From Limnobacter humi (GTDB lineage Bacteria > Pseudomonadota > Gammaproteobacteria > Burkholderiales > Burkholderiaceae_B), in assembly GCF_024518835.1 (NCBI RefSeq), contig NZ_JANIGO010000001.1, forward strand, positions 124,001 to 188,000: DNA of 64,000 bases, read 5' to 3'. The notes below the pieces were generated by a model. It was not told the DNA's origin. It searched no databases and saw only the letters and a program-made list of their open reading frames with translations. Shown here in pieces: positions 26,982 through 39,999 of the stretch (positions within the stretch are counted from its first letter, which is position 1; each line of letters begins with the position of its first letter). A program made the position numbers and the translations under genes.

Positions 26982-27538
26982 GCTCCTTCGGACGGCATGT
27001 CTTGATTTAACCAGAAAGCGCCGATGATTGTTTTAACGTCGCTCACTTCACCGTTGCGAATTTGGGCCATTAATTCGTCTGGATGAACCAACACCACGTC
27101 GAGAAACTCGTTGTCGTCCAACTGCTGTTGTGCTGCAGTCAACCCGCGCGCCACATACAACACGATGCGCTCGGTGGAATAGGAAATCACCGGGTGAATG
27201 GTGGTCAGGTACTGAAGCGATGTTGCGCTGTAACCGGTTTCTTCACGCAATTCACGGTGCGCAGTGGCCAGGGGCTCCTCACCGGGGTCAATTTTCCCAG
27301 CGGGAAATTCCAGAAACACGCGGCTTAGCGGGTACCGAAACTGCCGCTCCATCACGTAGCGGCCATCGGCCAGTACCGGAATCACCATGACAGCACCTGG
27401 GTGTTCGGTGTATTCGCGCACCGACTCAGCCCCATTGGGCAAGCGCACAGTATCACGGTTGATTTTCAGCAAGGCGCCATCGTACACGCGCTCGCTGGTC
27501 AGGCAGGTTTCCTGAAGGTGGGAATCGATGGGGTCCAT
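26978..27538 (-). CDS. NUDIX hydrolase, ADP-ribose pyrophosphatase-like
   Basis: Hydrolyses ADP-ribose or related nucleotide sugars. The Nudix box GKIDPGEEPLATAHRELREETGY fits GX5EX7REUXEEXGU exactly. The N-terminal block NRDTVRLPNGAESVREYTEHPGAVMVIPVL is typical of the ADPRase subgroup. I start at the ATG at 27538 (MDPIDSHLQ, 186 residues); a TTG at 27547 is in frame. No Shine-Dalgarno is visible, and a strong hairpin sits 8 nt upstream (see terminator at 27547). Confidence 0.9.
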   Translation of the reverse strand: MDPIDSHLQETCLTSERVYDGALLKINRDTVRLPNGAESVREYTEHPGAVMVIPVLADGRYVMERQFRYPLSRVFLEFPAGKIDPGEEPLATAHRELREETGYSATSLQYLTTIHPVISYSTERIVLYVARGLTAAQQQLDDNEFLDVVLVHPDELMAQIRNGEVSDVKTIIGAFWLNQDMPSEGA

Positions 27539-27546
27539 GAATGGCA

Positions 27547-27570
27547 AAAGAGGCTCCAGTGAGCCTCTTT
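27547..27570 (-). terminator. Terminator-like hairpin just upstream of the NUDIX gene
   Basis: AAAGAGGCTC and GAGCCTCTTT form a perfect 10-bp stem over a 4-nt loop. On the minus strand TTTT ends the stem. It lies 32 bp after the stop of the solute-binding gene and 8 nt before the NUDIX start codon, so it probably terminates the former but would also fold in the 5' leader of the latter if transcription read through. Confidence 0.7.
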
Positions 27571-27602
27571 ATTAACACAGATCTGCCAGTTTTCTGAAAT
27601 GC

Positions 27603-28661
27603 TCAAGGTCGAACCGGGCAGTTGGCCGCCACCTTGTACTCTTCCGGCAAGCCACACTCCGCCGCAGCACCATCAACTGCACAGCGCACTTTCTTCATCA
27701 GGCGCAACGCGCAGCCGTCGTAGACACCCTCTTTGCTCAGCGCAATCCGCGACTCGCGCATCATCCGACTGTAGTCCGCTTTGTCGGCATCTGACAAGTC
27801 CATGTAGTACTTTTCGGGAATCAGCTTGTCGACTTTTTTCACAGCCTCCAGTGCCTTGGGCATTTCCTGCGCCACGAATTTGCGCAACTTCAGGCCCGAG
27901 CCTGGCTGGAATTTCGTTTTTCGAAGAATGATTTGATAAGTCACCATGGCCACAGGGAATCGCACCACGGCACCTCGCTTGCGGATGCCCTTGTAAAGCT
28001 CCAGGGGCTGGTAGGCAATTGATGGCGCCACAATAATGTCCACTGCACCGTTGTTGAACAGCGACCCATAGTTGGACACATCGGCGGCCACTGGCTGGGC
28101 CCCCACCTGCTCAATCAGTTTGATTTGCGATTCATCATGGGCCAGCGCGGCAATTTTTTTGCCAGCGGCCTTGGCCAGGGTGTTGATGTCTTTGTCGTTG
28201 ACAAAGATGTAGGCGGCACCAAAAGGCAATACACCACCCACCTCGTAGTCACCCTGCTCCATCACCGATTGCAATTGCCCACTGCCCATGCTTTTGAGAG
28301 CCAGCAATACAGCCTCGTAGTTGGGCAATGCACCAATTGCATCCAGGCTGCCCGTAAAACTGTTGAAACGGCGGGTGCGAATGCCAGTGGCCACCAACCC
28401 ATCACATTTGCCGATTTCAAAGTCTTTGGTGGCCACCGCTTCATTGGTGTACACCACTGGCTTGAAGCCATAGCCATTCTTTCGACCTTCCAGTGCATAT
28501 TCAGTGGCCAGGTTGGCGATCGGGCCTTTGGCGCCCAGGTAATCGAACACACAAATGGCAGGTTCGGACTTGTCTTTGGCTTGGGCCTGTGCAAGGTCTG
28601 CATGGCACAGCATGGCGAACGCTGCGGTGGCCCCCAACAGGGATTTGAAGACTGTGTTCAT
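27603..28661 (-). CDS. Putative periplasmic solute-binding protein (DUF6091-like)
   Basis: 352 residues. A signal peptide ends in LAQAQA (about residue 27). The mature part begins AICVFDYLGAKGPIANLA and contains a TRAP/phosphonate-binding-like layout (FEIGKCDGLVATGIR, ANYEAV-type helices, GAVDIIVAPSIAYQPLELYKG). Four C-terminal Cys (C330, C338, C349 region) may form disulfides. No transporter genes adjoin it. From memory it resembles the DUF6091 putative solute-binding family; function unknown. Overlaps the SRPBCC stop by 4 bp. Confidence 0.65.
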   Translation of the reverse strand: MNTVFKSLLGATAAFAMLCHADLAQAQAKDKSEPAICVFDYLGAKGPIANLATEYALEGRKNGYGFKPVVYTNEAVATKDFEIGKCDGLVATGIRTRRFNSFTGSLDAIGALPNYEAVLLALKSMGSGQLQSVMEQGDYEVGGVLPFGAAYIFVNDKDINTLAKAAGKKIAALAHDESQIKLIEQVGAQPVAADVSNYGSLFNNGAVDIIVAPSIAYQPLELYKGIRKRGAVVRFPVAMVTYQIILRKTKFQPGSGLKLRKFVAQEMPKALEAVKKVDKLIPEKYYMDLSDADKADYSRMMRESRIALSKEGVYDGCALRLMKKVRCAVDGAAAECGLPEEYKVAANCPVRP

Positions 28662-29179
28662 TCGGTTCTCCCGGGCTGCAGGGCCCGCAAGGTGATGATC
28701 TGCGTCAGATTGGACAAGGTTTTGGTCATCATCCGGTTCCAGATGACGTTGACGATGAGGGCATTGAACACACCGCGTTTCACGGCGGCCCCAAGCCCAC
28801 CCCGCAAATAGAAGTTATACCGCCAGGTGATGTCAGTACCATCGCCGTTTTTTTCAAATTCAAATGAGCCCTTGGCATGGTCCAACCAGGTCAACAGGGG
28901 CTGTGTGAACCCGGTGCCCTTGTACACAAATTGCCGGTTGGGCACAAAGGCCAGCAATTCCTCGCGAATGGTGTAGCCGCCTTTGAATGTGATGTGCTGC
29001 ACATCGCCAATCTCGGTGAACGTTTGCCCCGGCGCGCGGTCTACTTGCACAATGGGCGCAATCACTGCATCGTGGTGGATGTATTCCTGTGCACCCAGTC
29101 GCGTGAACAAGGCAAAACAGTCTGCCACAGGCACGGGCACATGGCAGGTACGTTGAATGGTCAATGGTGCTTGTGTCAC
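28658..29179 (-). CDS. SRPBCC (START/Bet v1-like) family protein
   Basis: 173 residues with the polyketide-cyclase/START layout. N-terminal RTCHVPVPVADCFALFTRLG, middle TEIGDVQHITFKGGYTIREE and the strand GDGTDITWRYNFYLRGG precede a long C-terminal helix ending NRMMTKTLSNLTQII. Such folds bind hydrophobic ligands; the ligand is unknown. Cytoplasmic, no signal. Coupled by overlap to the downstream solute-binding gene and divergent from the YkvA gene (39 bp gap). Confidence 0.75.
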   Translation of the reverse strand: MTQAPLTIQRTCHVPVPVADCFALFTRLGAQEYIHHDAVIAPIVQVDRAPGQTFTEIGDVQHITFKGGYTIREELLAFVPNRQFVYKGTGFTQPLLTWLDHAKGSFEFEKNGDGTDITWRYNFYLRGGLGAAVKRGVFNALIVNVIWNRMMTKTLSNLTQIITLRALQPGRTE

Positions 29180-29218
29180 GGTTGTCCCTGTTTGTATTTT
29201 GATCTTGGGGTGCTGCGT

Positions 29219-29500
29219 ATGTTCTCTCGCTGGTTTCCGTTGTGGTCCAAGCTAAAAGCCCTGAAAACCCATGGCCGATTGATGTGGCATGCTTTTCGTC
29301 ACCATGACACCCCGCTGTGGATCAAGGTCTTCATGGTGGCCGTGGTGGTTTACCTGCTCAGCCCCATCGACCTGGTACCGGACTTCCTGTTGTGGTTTGG
29401 CTTCACCGACGACCTGATTGTGGTGACGCTGGCCATGTGGCTGCTGGGCAAATGCATACCGGACGCAGTCAAATTGTCTGCCCCGGGTCAATCGGTGTGA
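29219..29500 (+). CDS. YkvA family (DUF1232) small membrane protein
   Basis: 93-residue protein; the ATG at 29219 has GGGG upstream. The longer frame runs back antisense through the SRPBCC gene and is not credible. The DUF1232 core KVFMVAVVVYLLSPIDLVPDFL is clear and is followed by GFTDDLIVVTLAMWLLGKCIP, giving two hydrophobic segments. Function of the family is not established. Confidence 0.85.
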   Translation: MFSRWFPLWSKLKALKTHGRLMWHAFRHHDTPLWIKVFMVAVVVYLLSPIDLVPDFLLWFGFTDDLIVVTLAMWLLGKCIPDAVKLSAPGQSV

Positions 29501-29875
29501 ACATTGAACCATGATTGTCTGTTCGGTGCGCAGGCCCACGCCCGGGAAATGTCCAAGAGCCGACAGTTAAAATGAAAAAACCCCAGTGAAATCAATCCAC
29601 TGGGGTTCTTTGAGCATTTGCTCGATTTTTGTCGTCTTGTTGTAATTACAGCAGACGGGCATCGGGTCACATCCCTCCACGCCTAGCTAACCGCTATTAA
29701 ACCGATCATCCCTTACAACAGCCTGACCCCCCTATTGGGGCCAATTCTGTGGAATGAGCCAGACTTTCTACCCCTATTCGGGGTTTTCCCCGGTTGCGAA
29801 ACCCTCACACTAGGCTCAAAGCCCATCGCTTGACGGGCACAACCCGATGCATTGATCGCCCCCAAGGAAACAGAC
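29501..29875. other. Gene-free stretch before the chemoreceptor
   Basis: Holds the hairpin at 29579-29607 and the leader of the chemoreceptor gene (AAGGAAA Shine-Dalgarno at about 29864). GGGG/CCCC-rich short inverted repeats occur near 29730-29790 (for example CCCCTATTGGGG at about 29731). I see no clear sigma-28 or sigma-54 promoter. Confidence 0.4.
29579..29607. terminator. Strong hairpin after the YkvA gene
   Basis: AACCCCAGTG pairs perfectly with CACTGGGGTT over a 9-nt loop. An A6 run on the left makes it a canonical terminator on the minus strand; rightward only CTTT follows. It lies 79 bp after the YkvA stop and probably ends that transcript. Confidence 0.65.
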
Positions 29876-32313
29876 ATGTCGGAAGCCGAAAACCACGCCA
29901 GCCCGCAAGACTCTACCAACCGCGCACTGGACAGCACCCAAGCCATCATCGAGTTCGACCCCAAAGGTTATATCCTGTCGGCCAACCAGAACTTCCTGGA
30001 CACCATGGGCTACCGGGCTGCCGAGGTGTTGGGTCAACACCATCGCATGTTCTGTACGCCGGAATATGCCGAGAGCGCTGACTACCAGCATTTTTGGAAG
30101 GACATGGCCAACGGACAATACAAAACCGGCGAGTTCATGCGGTTGAACCGCCAAGGCGAACCAGTGTGGCTGCACGCGACGTACACCCCCATTCAGGGTC
30201 CAGACGGCCAAGTGACCAAAGTTATAAAGTTTGCCAGCAACATTACTGCGAACAAGCAGGAAGCGCTGGAGAACCAAAGCAAAGTGTCTGCCATCAATCG
30301 ATCCCAAGGTGTCATCGAATTTGATCTACAGGGGAATATTCTGTCGGCCAACCCGAACTTTCTCGAGTTGGTGGGCTACACCCTGAAGGAAGTGGTTGGC
30401 CAGCACCACAGCATTTTTGTTGAACCGGCCGACGTCAACAGTGCTGCTTACCGTGCTTTCTGGAAAAGCCTGGGCGAAGGCAACTACGATTCAGGTGAAT
30501 ACCTGCGTGTGGGCAAAGGGGGTCGGCGGATCTGGATTCAGGCCAGCTACAACCCGGTGATGGACCTTCAAGGCAAGCCGGTGAAGGTGGTGAAATTCTG
30601 TAGCGACATCACCAGCCGAAAGCTGCAGTCCATCAAAGTTCAGGCCAAGCTCGATGCGATGTCCAAGAGCAACTGTGTATTGGAGCTCAACAGCAACCGT
30701 GAAATTGTGGGCAGCAACCCACTGATGCGCACCACGTTGGGCTATTCAGACAGTGACCTGCACGGCAAGCTGGATTCGTTCCTGATGTTTGATGAGGACG
30801 TCAGCCACGAGCATTATTATGCCGAGTGGGCCAAGCTGCGAGATGGCCGTTCCATCACCGGGGAACTGCGCCTGAAAGGTGCGGGTAACCGCCAAATTTG
30901 GCTCACTGGCACGCGCAGCCCGATTTTCGGTATCAACGGTGAATTGCTCGAAGTGATTTACCTGATGCAGGACGTCACCGACGGCAAGAACCTGCAAATG
31001 GACGCCCAGGGTAAACTGGGGGCCATCGACCGGGCTCAAGCGGTGATTGAATTTGACATGACTGGCAAGGTGTTGACCGCCAATGCCAATTTTCTGAATT
31101 TGATGGGATACGGTCTGGAAGAAATCCAGGGACGTCACCACCGCATGTTTGTCGATCCAGAATACGGCGCCTCAACCCAATACCAAGCTTTTTGGGAAAG
31201 CCTGGGCCGCGGACAATTCGAGCAGGGCGAATTTAAAAGGGTCTCAAAGAATGGTCGGGAAATCTGGATTCAAGCCACGTACAACCCGGTGTATGACCCC
31301 CGTGGCAACCTGGTCAAAGTGGTGAAATTCGCCAGCGACATCACTGACTCCAAATTGCGCAATCAGGAATTTGAGGCAAAGGTTGCAGCCATTAACCTGG
31401 GGCAGGCGGTGATTGAATTCAATCTGGATGGCCAGGTGCTAACGGCCAACCGCAATTTTCTCAACGCCATGGGCTACACCTTGCGGGAAATTCAAGGCCA
31501 GCATCACAGCATTTTCTGTTCACTGGAATACACCCAGAGCGAGCAATACCGTGATTTCTGGCTCAAGCTCAATGAAGGTCAATTCATCAGTGGTCGCTTT
31601 CACCGGGTGGGCAAATTCAATCGGGACGTGTGGATACAAGCCACCTACAACCCGATTCTGGACTTGAATGGGAATGTGACGAAGATCATCAAATACGCGT
31701 ACGACGTCACCAAGGAAGTTCAACTGGAACAAAGCATCAACCAGAAAACGGAGTTGATGCGCAAGAGCATTGGGCATGTGGTCGAACGCATCGACCAGAT
31801 CGCGGCAGAGTCTGGCAAAGTGGTCAAGTCGGCTGACGGCGGACTGGATTCTGCCCAGCAGGGTGCCCGTGACATCAAACGCTCCTTGGCCGCCATTCAC
31901 GCGGTGCAGCATGGCACCCAGAAAGTGTCGGAAATTGTCCGCTCCATCAGTGACATTGCCAACCAAACCAACCTGCTGGCGTTCAACGCCGCGATTGAAG
32001 CTGCACGGGCCGGACAGCACGGGGTGGGCTTTTCAGTGGTTGCGGCCGAAGTTCGCAAGCTGGCCGAAAGCAGCGGCTTGGCAGCACGCGAGATTGCCAC
32101 CCTGATTGAAGAAAATCTAGCTCAGGTCAATGACAGTTCGGAAACGCAACAATCCGTGGCCGCACACATGGACCAGATTGTGTCACTGCTGCAATCTGCC
32201 GGTGAATCGTTGCGTGATGTGATCGGGAAAGTCAGCGGTCAGGAATTCAACGCACGGGAAGTAATTCAGCTGATTGAGGCCTTGTCGGTATCCACTCAAC
32301 GCGGGCGCACAGC

Positions 32314-32317
<4 letters not shown>
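29876..32317 (+). CDS. Soluble methyl-accepting chemotaxis protein with five PAS domains
   Basis: 813 residues, no transmembrane segment, so a cytoplasmic receptor. Five PAS units of about 120 residues run from about 15 to 625. Units 1, 2, 4 and 5 share VIEFD, AN-NFL--MGY, GQHH-(M/I)F and a PAC strand ending VVKF-SDIT. Unit 3 ([19 protein letters not shown]) is clearly diverged and lacks the HH pair. The signalling domain has the tip [23 protein letters not shown], then [13 protein letters not shown]; tip residues QHGVGF replace the common EQGRGF. The ATG at 29876 is chosen for its AAGGAAA. Overlaps the triple-CheW gene by 4 bp. Confidence 0.93.
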
Positions 32318-34945
<2,628 letters not shown>

Positions 34946-35112
34946 TCAGGCCTGCGAACAGGCGTCATGTGTGCTTGAAAAGGCGCATATTCTAAATCAT
35001 TTCAATCACATGCACTTCATTTTCGGTGTTTGGAGTGGCGATTCAAAAACGAATCCAAGCACAGCAGGCGAAGGTTTGGCACAATGAGGGCATTCAAGAT
35101 CAGAAGTACATC

Positions 35113-35652
35113 ATGCATAAACCTGTGGACTCGCCCCTGCAAGCCGAAGAATTCGTGCGAGCCGAGAAACGCGAAGGTGACGCCGAGCTGGATGCCCACT
35201 TGTTCCGACAAGCATTGGCACAATTTGCAACCGGCATCACCATCATCACCACCCGCAAAGCGAACGGACAACTGGTGGGGGTCACTGCCAACTCCTTCAA
35301 TTCCGTCAGCCTGCACCCGCCGTTGGTGTTGTGGAGCCTGTCCAAGAAATCCAGCAGCAACGACGCTTTCGCGGCGGCTGAGTACTATGGGGTGAGTGTA
35401 CTGGCTGCGGACCAGCAAGAGCTGTCCACGCGCTTTTCCACTTTCAAAGGCGACCGTTTTCAAGGCCTGGACATCATCGAAGGACTGGGGGGCTGTGCAC
35501 TCATTCCCCATGCCCTGGCCCACTTTGAATGCAAGGTCAAAAGCCGTTACGAGGAAGGCGACCACACCATCATGATTGGCGAAGTGCTGCGTTGCGATTA
35601 CCGCGAGGGTGAAGCCTTGGTGTACCGCTCTCGGAAATATTTCCGGAACTGA
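35113..35652 (+). CDS. Flavin reductase-like FMN-binding protein
   Basis: 179 residues from the ATG at 35113 (MHKPVDSPLQAEEF); a GTG at 35026 would add 29 non-family residues. Flavin_reduct signature: FRQALAQFATGITIITTRK, GVTANSFNSVSLHPPLVLWSLSKKSS and the C-terminal HTIMIGEVLRCDY. Such proteins supply reduced FMN to two-component monooxygenases or act as split-barrel reductases. No monooxygenase partner is adjacent; the AbfD/HpaB-like gene at 21.5 kb is a possible distant client (speculation). Confidence 0.87.
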   Translation: MHKPVDSPLQAEEFVRAEKREGDAELDAHLFRQALAQFATGITIITTRKANGQLVGVTANSFNSVSLHPPLVLWSLSKKSSSNDAFAAAEYYGVSVLAADQQELSTRFSTFKGDRFQGLDIIEGLGGCALIPHALAHFECKVKSRYEEGDHTIMIGEVLRCDYREGEALVYRSRKYFRN

Positions 35653-35662
35653 ATCGGTTCAT

Positions 35663-36268
35663 TCAGTCCCAGTTCAATTCACCATGTCCGCTAAAGCTTT
35701 GCACCGGGTTTCGTCCGGAGGGTGTTTCCCGCGCCTGCAAATCGTCAGGCAATGCCTGCTTGGGGCCAGGCTGGCCAACCGCCACACAGGCTTGCACGGT
35801 GTAATGCCCAGGCACTTTCAGGTAGGCTTGAACTTTTGCGGCATCAAACCCACCCATGGCGTGAGTGGCCAAGCCCATGGCGTGCGCTTGCAGCGCCAGG
35901 TTGGCCCAGGCAGCACCGGTGTCGAATGCGTGGTTTTTTAAAGGCGCATACTCGGTGGAGTCCCGTTTGAGCGCGCTGTTTTTGGCGATGATCACCAACA
36001 AAGCCCCTGCCTGTTGCGCCCAACGCTGATTGGCAGGCACCAGGAAATCCAGGAAGGCTGACCAATGCGAATCACCCCGCAGCGCCCATGCAAAGCGCCA
36101 AGGTTGGGTATTGCTGGCAGACGGCGCCCAGCGGGCCGCTTCGAACAGGCTCATCAACTGCGCCTGTGTGACCGGCTCAGCCGAAAATGATCGGGGGGAC
36201 CAGCGTTCCAGGATCAAGGATTCCACTGGATAATCCGGCTGGCGGCCGGTTGTGTTGGATTGGCTCAT
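35663..36268 (-). CDS. Nitroreductase family protein
   Basis: 201 residues from the ATG at 36268 (MSQSNTTGRQ); a GTG at 36289 is the alternative. FMN-dependent NAD(P)H oxidoreductase: ERWSPRSFSAEPV, LFEAARWAPSASNTQPWRF and a C-terminal GLATHAMGGFD. Physiological substrate unknown. Convergent with the flavin reductase (10 bp between stops) and downstream of cysB (36 bp gap), so it could be the tail of the sulfate transcript. Confidence 0.88.
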   Translation of the reverse strand: MSQSNTTGRQPDYPVESLILERWSPRSFSAEPVTQAQLMSLFEAARWAPSASNTQPWRFAWALRGDSHWSAFLDFLVPANQRWAQQAGALLVIIAKNSALKRDSTEYAPLKNHAFDTGAAWANLALQAHAMGLATHAMGGFDAAKVQAYLKVPGHYTVQACVAVGQPGPKQALPDDLQARETPSGRNPVQSFSGHGELNWD

Positions 36269-36304
36269 GGCTTGCACTGTGTCGATCACAATGCTTGATT
36301 GTAG

Positions 36305-37237
36305 TCAATCCACCAGCCGTTCGTTCAAAACCGACTGCAATCGGGCTTCATTCAAGTCTGTATTGCACAGCTCGATGAATTTGTAGGCGAAGCTGCGCAG
36401 GTAGTGGCCTTTGCGCACCGCAATGCTGGTGGTGTTTGCCGGAAAAGGGTTTTCAAGGTTGAGCAAAGCCAGGCCTGTGTCCTTGGATTTGCTGAATGCC
36501 ATGCTGGCGATGATGCCCACACCGAGTCCCAGCTCCACGTAAGTCTTGATCACATCGGCATCCAGTGCAGAAATGGCGATGTCGGGATTCAAGCCATGGG
36601 CCGTGAAGGTTTCATCAATTTTGATACGCCCAGTAAAGCCCTCCTGATACGTGATGACCGGATACTCGGCCACGTCGGCCAGTGTGGGTTTGTCCAATTG
36701 CAGCAACGGGTGGTCGTTCTTGACCACCACTTGGTGCTTCCACTGGTAATACGGGAAGGTCACCAAGTCGTCCACATTGCCCAACACCTCGGTGGCAATG
36801 CCAATGTCCGCCTGGCCATCCAGCAGCATTTGGGTGATTTCCTTTGGGCTGCCCTGGTGCAGGCGCAAATGCACTTTGGGAAACAGCCGCTTGAATGCGT
36901 TCACCACCTCAGGCAAGGAATAGCGGGCCTGCGTGTGGGTAGTTACCACGGTGAGTTGACCCACATCGCGGCTGCTGTACTGCTCGGCTAGGTTCTTGAT
37001 GTTGCGTGCATCCAGCAACATGCGCTCCACCACCACCAACAATTCCTTGCCAGGGTCGGTTAAGCCCATCAAGCGTTTGCCCTTCCGAACAAACAATTCA
37101 ACCCCCAGTTCCTCTTCCAGATCACGAATGTGCTTGGACACACCCGGCTGCGAGGTGTACAGACTGTTGGCCACTTCCGTCAGGTTATAACCTTGGCGGA
37201 CGGTTTCGCGGACAATGCGCAGCTGCTGAAAATTCAT
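36305..37237 (-). CDS. cysB: CysB-type LysR regulator of sulfur assimilation
   Basis: 310 residues. LysR helix-turn-helix [28 protein letters not shown] (about 18-45) in the exact CysB/Cbl style, with [23 protein letters not shown] at the N-terminus. The effector domain contains [11 protein letters not shown], the conserved loop that in CysB binds sulfate or N-acetylserine. Activates sulfate uptake and cysteine genes. Its ATG overlaps the cysA stop, so it lies at the end of the operon it presumably controls. Confidence 0.93.
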   Translation of the reverse strand: MNFQQLRIVRETVRQGYNLTEVANSLYTSQPGVSKHIRDLEEELGVELFVRKGKRLMGLTDPGKELLVVVERMLLDARNIKNLAEQYSSRDVGQLTVVTTHTQARYSLPEVVNAFKRLFPKVHLRLHQGSPKEITQMLLDGQADIGIATEVLGNVDDLVTFPYYQWKHQVVVKNDHPLLQLDKPTLADVAEYPVITYQEGFTGRIKIDETFTAHGLNPDIAISALDADVIKTYVELGLGVGIIASMAFSKSKDTGLALLNLENPFPANTTSIAVRKGHYLRSFAYKFIELCNTDLNEARLQSVLNERLVD

Positions 37238-38247
37238 GATGCCAGGGCCACCTTGGAATGTTCAAACACCTTGAGCTGTTTGGCTGACAAATGAACCAAC
37301 TGGCCTTCGGACAGGTTCAACGCCTGCGCCTGCTCAGCACCCAGTTCAACCTCGTAGTGCTGCGTGGCTGTTTCATCCAGCGAATCCAGCTCCACCCGGG
37401 TGCTCAGACCAAACCGCAGCAAGCGCACCACGCGTGCAGGAATGCCAGCAGCATGACCGGGTGCGGTGTGGATGTCAATTTCATGGGGACGCGCAAACGC
37501 CACCGACTCTTCGCGATGAAACTGGTTGGCCGACCCCAAAAAACCATACACAAATGGCGTGGCCGGGTGCTGATAAACCGCCTCCGGCGTCCCGATCTGT
37601 TCCACCCTGCCCTGATTCATCAAAACCACCCGATCGGCCACTTCCAGGGCTTCCTCCTGGTCGTGGGTTACAAAGATGGAGGTGATGTGCAGTTCATCAT
37701 GCAAGCGGCGCAGCCAGCGGCGCAATTCTTTGCGCACCTTGGCATCCAGCGCGCCAAAAGGCTCATCGAGCAACAATACTTTGGGTTCCACAGCCAGCGC
37801 CCGTGCCAGTGCAATCCGTTGACGCTGGCCACCACTGAGCTGAGACGGGAATCGATCGGCCAGCCAGTCCAATTGAACCAGCTTCAAGAGGCTGTGGACC
37901 TTCTCCGCAATTTGGGCCTTGTTCAAACGTTCGGCGCGTGGCTTCATGCGCAAACCGAATGCGACATTGTCAAACACAGTCATGTGCTTGAACAGGGCAT
38001 AGTGTTGAAACACAAAGCCGACATTGCGGTCGCGCACATGGGTGTTGGAGGTTTCCTCACCATCCAGAATCACCTCACCAGAATCGGCCTGTTCAAGCCC
38101 GGCAATGATGCGCAGCAAGGTGGTTTTACCGCAACCCGACGGGCCCAACAAAGCCACCAGTTCGCCGCTGTGGAAATCGAGGTTGACGTTGTGTAACGCG
38201 GTAAAGGTGCCGAATTCCTTGTGAATATTTCTGACCTGAATGCTCAT
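37234..38247 (-). CDS. cysA: Sulfate/thiosulfate ABC transporter ATPase
   Basis: 337 residues. Walker [10 protein letters not shown] (about 34-42), Q-loop [14 protein letters not shown], signature [15 protein letters not shown], Walker [13 protein letters not shown] and the H-switch VTHDQEEAL. The C-terminal TOBE-like regulatory domain (about 240-337) is typical of CysA. Energises the CysTW permease at the inner membrane. 22 bp after cysW, overlapping cysB. Confidence 0.96.
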   Translation of the reverse strand: MSIQVRNIHKEFGTFTALHNVNLDFHSGELVALLGPSGCGKTTLLRIIAGLEQADSGEVILDGEETSNTHVRDRNVGFVFQHYALFKHMTVFDNVAFGLRMKPRAERLNKAQIAEKVHSLLKLVQLDWLADRFPSQLSGGQRQRIALARALAVEPKVLLLDEPFGALDAKVRKELRRWLRRLHDELHITSIFVTHDQEEALEVADRVVLMNQGRVEQIGTPEAVYQHPATPFVYGFLGSANQFHREESVAFARPHEIDIHTAPGHAAGIPARVVRLLRFGLSTRVELDSLDETATQHYEVELGAEQAQALNLSEGQLVHLSAKQLKVFEHSKVALAS

Positions 38248-38269
38248 GATATTTGCCTGAATTGTTCAA

Positions 38270-39151
38270 TCAATGATTGCCCAGCTGTGCTGCACGGTGC
38301 TCAACCCAGGTTTTGATACCCAGGGTGATCAAGGCGAGGAAGGCCAGCAGGGATGCCACTGCAAAGGCCGCTGAAAACTGGTATTCGTTGTAAAGAATCT
38401 CGACATGCAACGGCAGCGTGTTGGTTTCACCACGAATGTGGCCCGACACCACCGACACGGCGCCGAATTCGCCCATGGCGCGGGCATTGCATAAAATAAC
38501 GCCGTACAGCAAACCCCATTTGATGTTGGGCAGAGTGACGTACCAGAATGTTTGCCAACCCCGTGCGCCCAAGACGACCGCTGCTTCCTCTTCTTCTTTG
38601 CCCTGCGCTTGCATGAGGGGAATCAGCTCCCGAGCAATAAATGGAAAGGTAACAAACACCGTCGCCAACACAATGCCCGGGACTGCAAAAATGATTTTGA
38701 TGTCCCAAGCTTGCAACCAGGGTGCAAACCAGCCTTGCGAACCAAACAACAAGACATAAATCAGACCGGCAATGACGGGCGACACCGAGAACGGCAAATC
38801 GATCAAGGTGATGAGGAAATGCTTGCCGCGGAATTCGAACTTTGCAATCGCCCAGGCCGCCGCCACACCAAACACCAAATTCAGGGGCAGTGCAATCGCA
38901 GCAGCCAGCAGTGTCAACCGCAGTGAATACAGTGTCTCTTCATCCAGCAGTGCATTTTTGTAAACCTCAACCCCTTGTCGGAATGCTTCCGCAAACACCG
39001 CCAGCAAAGGCAGCAATAAAAACAAGGTGAAAAAGCACAAGGCCAGACCAATCAGGCTGAATTTAACCCAGGGTGCTTCCCGGGTGGCCGACAGGCTTTG
39101 CAGGTGTTCAGCGCGTGAATGCCCCACACGCAAGGCCACCGCACCACTCAT
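38270..39151 (-). CDS. cysW: Sulfate/thiosulfate ABC permease CysW
   Basis: 293 residues, six predicted transmembrane helices. The EAA coupling motif reads EEEEAAVVLGARGWQTFWYV followed by TLPNIKWGLLYG. The N-terminal tail of about 30 residues is hydrophilic. Pairs with CysT; its start overlaps the cysT stop by 4 bp. Confidence 0.95.
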   Translation of the reverse strand: MSGAVALRVGHSRAEHLQSLSATREAPWVKFSLIGLALCFFTLFLLLPLLAVFAEAFRQGVEVYKNALLDEETLYSLRLTLLAAAIALPLNLVFGVAAAWAIAKFEFRGKHFLITLIDLPFSVSPVIAGLIYVLLFGSQGWFAPWLQAWDIKIIFAVPGIVLATVFVTFPFIARELIPLMQAQGKEEEEAAVVLGARGWQTFWYVTLPNIKWGLLYGVILCNARAMGEFGAVSVVSGHIRGETNTLPLHVEILYNEYQFSAAFAVASLLAFLALITLGIKTWVEHRAAQLGNH

Positions 39152-39999
39152 GAGGCTCTCCCAGTTCGTTTGGCCGTCCAGGCTTGCAGGCCATTGATGG
39201 CCAACAGCAACAGAAATGAAATGACCAGCATGACCACGGCAATGGCTGTTGCGCCGTTGTAGTGGTACTGCTCCAACTGGCTGATGATCATGAGCGGCGT
39301 GATTTCAGACACCATGGGAATGTTGCCTGCGATAAAAATCACCGAACCGTACTCGCCCACGGCCCGGGCAAACGCCAACGCAAAACCGGTGAGCAGCGCC
39401 GGAAAAATAATGGGCAACACCACATGCACAAAGGTTTTGAGTCGATTGGCACCCAAACTGGCCGCAGCCTCTTCAAGCTCGGTTTCCACGTCCTCCAACA
39501 CAGGCTGAACAGTTCGTACCACGAACGGCAAACCAATGAAAATCAACGCCACCAAAATGCCCAGTGGTTTAAAAGCCACTTGTATGCCATGGGGCTCCAG
39601 GTATTGCCCCACCCAGCCATTGCCGGCATACAAGGCGGTCAGCGCAATACCGGCCACGGCCGTGGGCAAGGCAAAAGGCAGGTCCACCAGCGCATCAATC
39701 ACGCGCTTGCCGGGAAAGGTGTATCGAACCAGTACCCAGGCTAGCAAAAGACCGAATACCGCATTGATGGCTGCTGCCAACAGGGATGTACCAAATGACA
39801 GCTTGTAGGATGCCACCACGCGGGGGCTGCTGATGACGGCCCAAAAATCAGCCCAGCCCATGTGGAATGTTTTCAGGAACACAGCCGACAGCGGAATGAG
39901 CACAATCAGGCAAAGGTAGGTGAGCGCGTAGCCAAGCGTCAGATGAAAGCCAGGCAGTACGCGCCGGGCGGAGGCCTGCGACACGATCAATCCTTTCAA
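39148..39999 (-). CDS. cysT: Sulfate/thiosulfate ABC permease CysT (CysU)
   Basis: 283 residues, six transmembrane helices. EAA motif ELEEAAASLGANRLKTFVHV then VLPIIFPALLTG. Conserved PFALPTAVAGIALTALY segment in the translocation path. 82 bp separate it from the EAL-like gene upstream, the largest gap inside this seven-gene run, so an internal promoter is possible. Confidence 0.95.
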   Translation of the reverse strand: MKGLIVSQASARRVLPGFHLTLGYALTYLCLIVLIPLSAVFLKTFHMGWADFWAVISSPRVVASYKLSFGTSLLAAAINAVFGLLLAWVLVRYTFPGKRVIDALVDLPFALPTAVAGIALTALYAGNGWVGQYLEPHGIQVAFKPLGILVALIFIGLPFVVRTVQPVLEDVETELEEAAASLGANRLKTFVHVVLPIIFPALLTGFALAFARAVGEYGSVIFIAGNIPMVSEITPLMIISQLEQYHYNGATAIAVVMLVISFLLLLAINGLQAWTAKRTGRAS

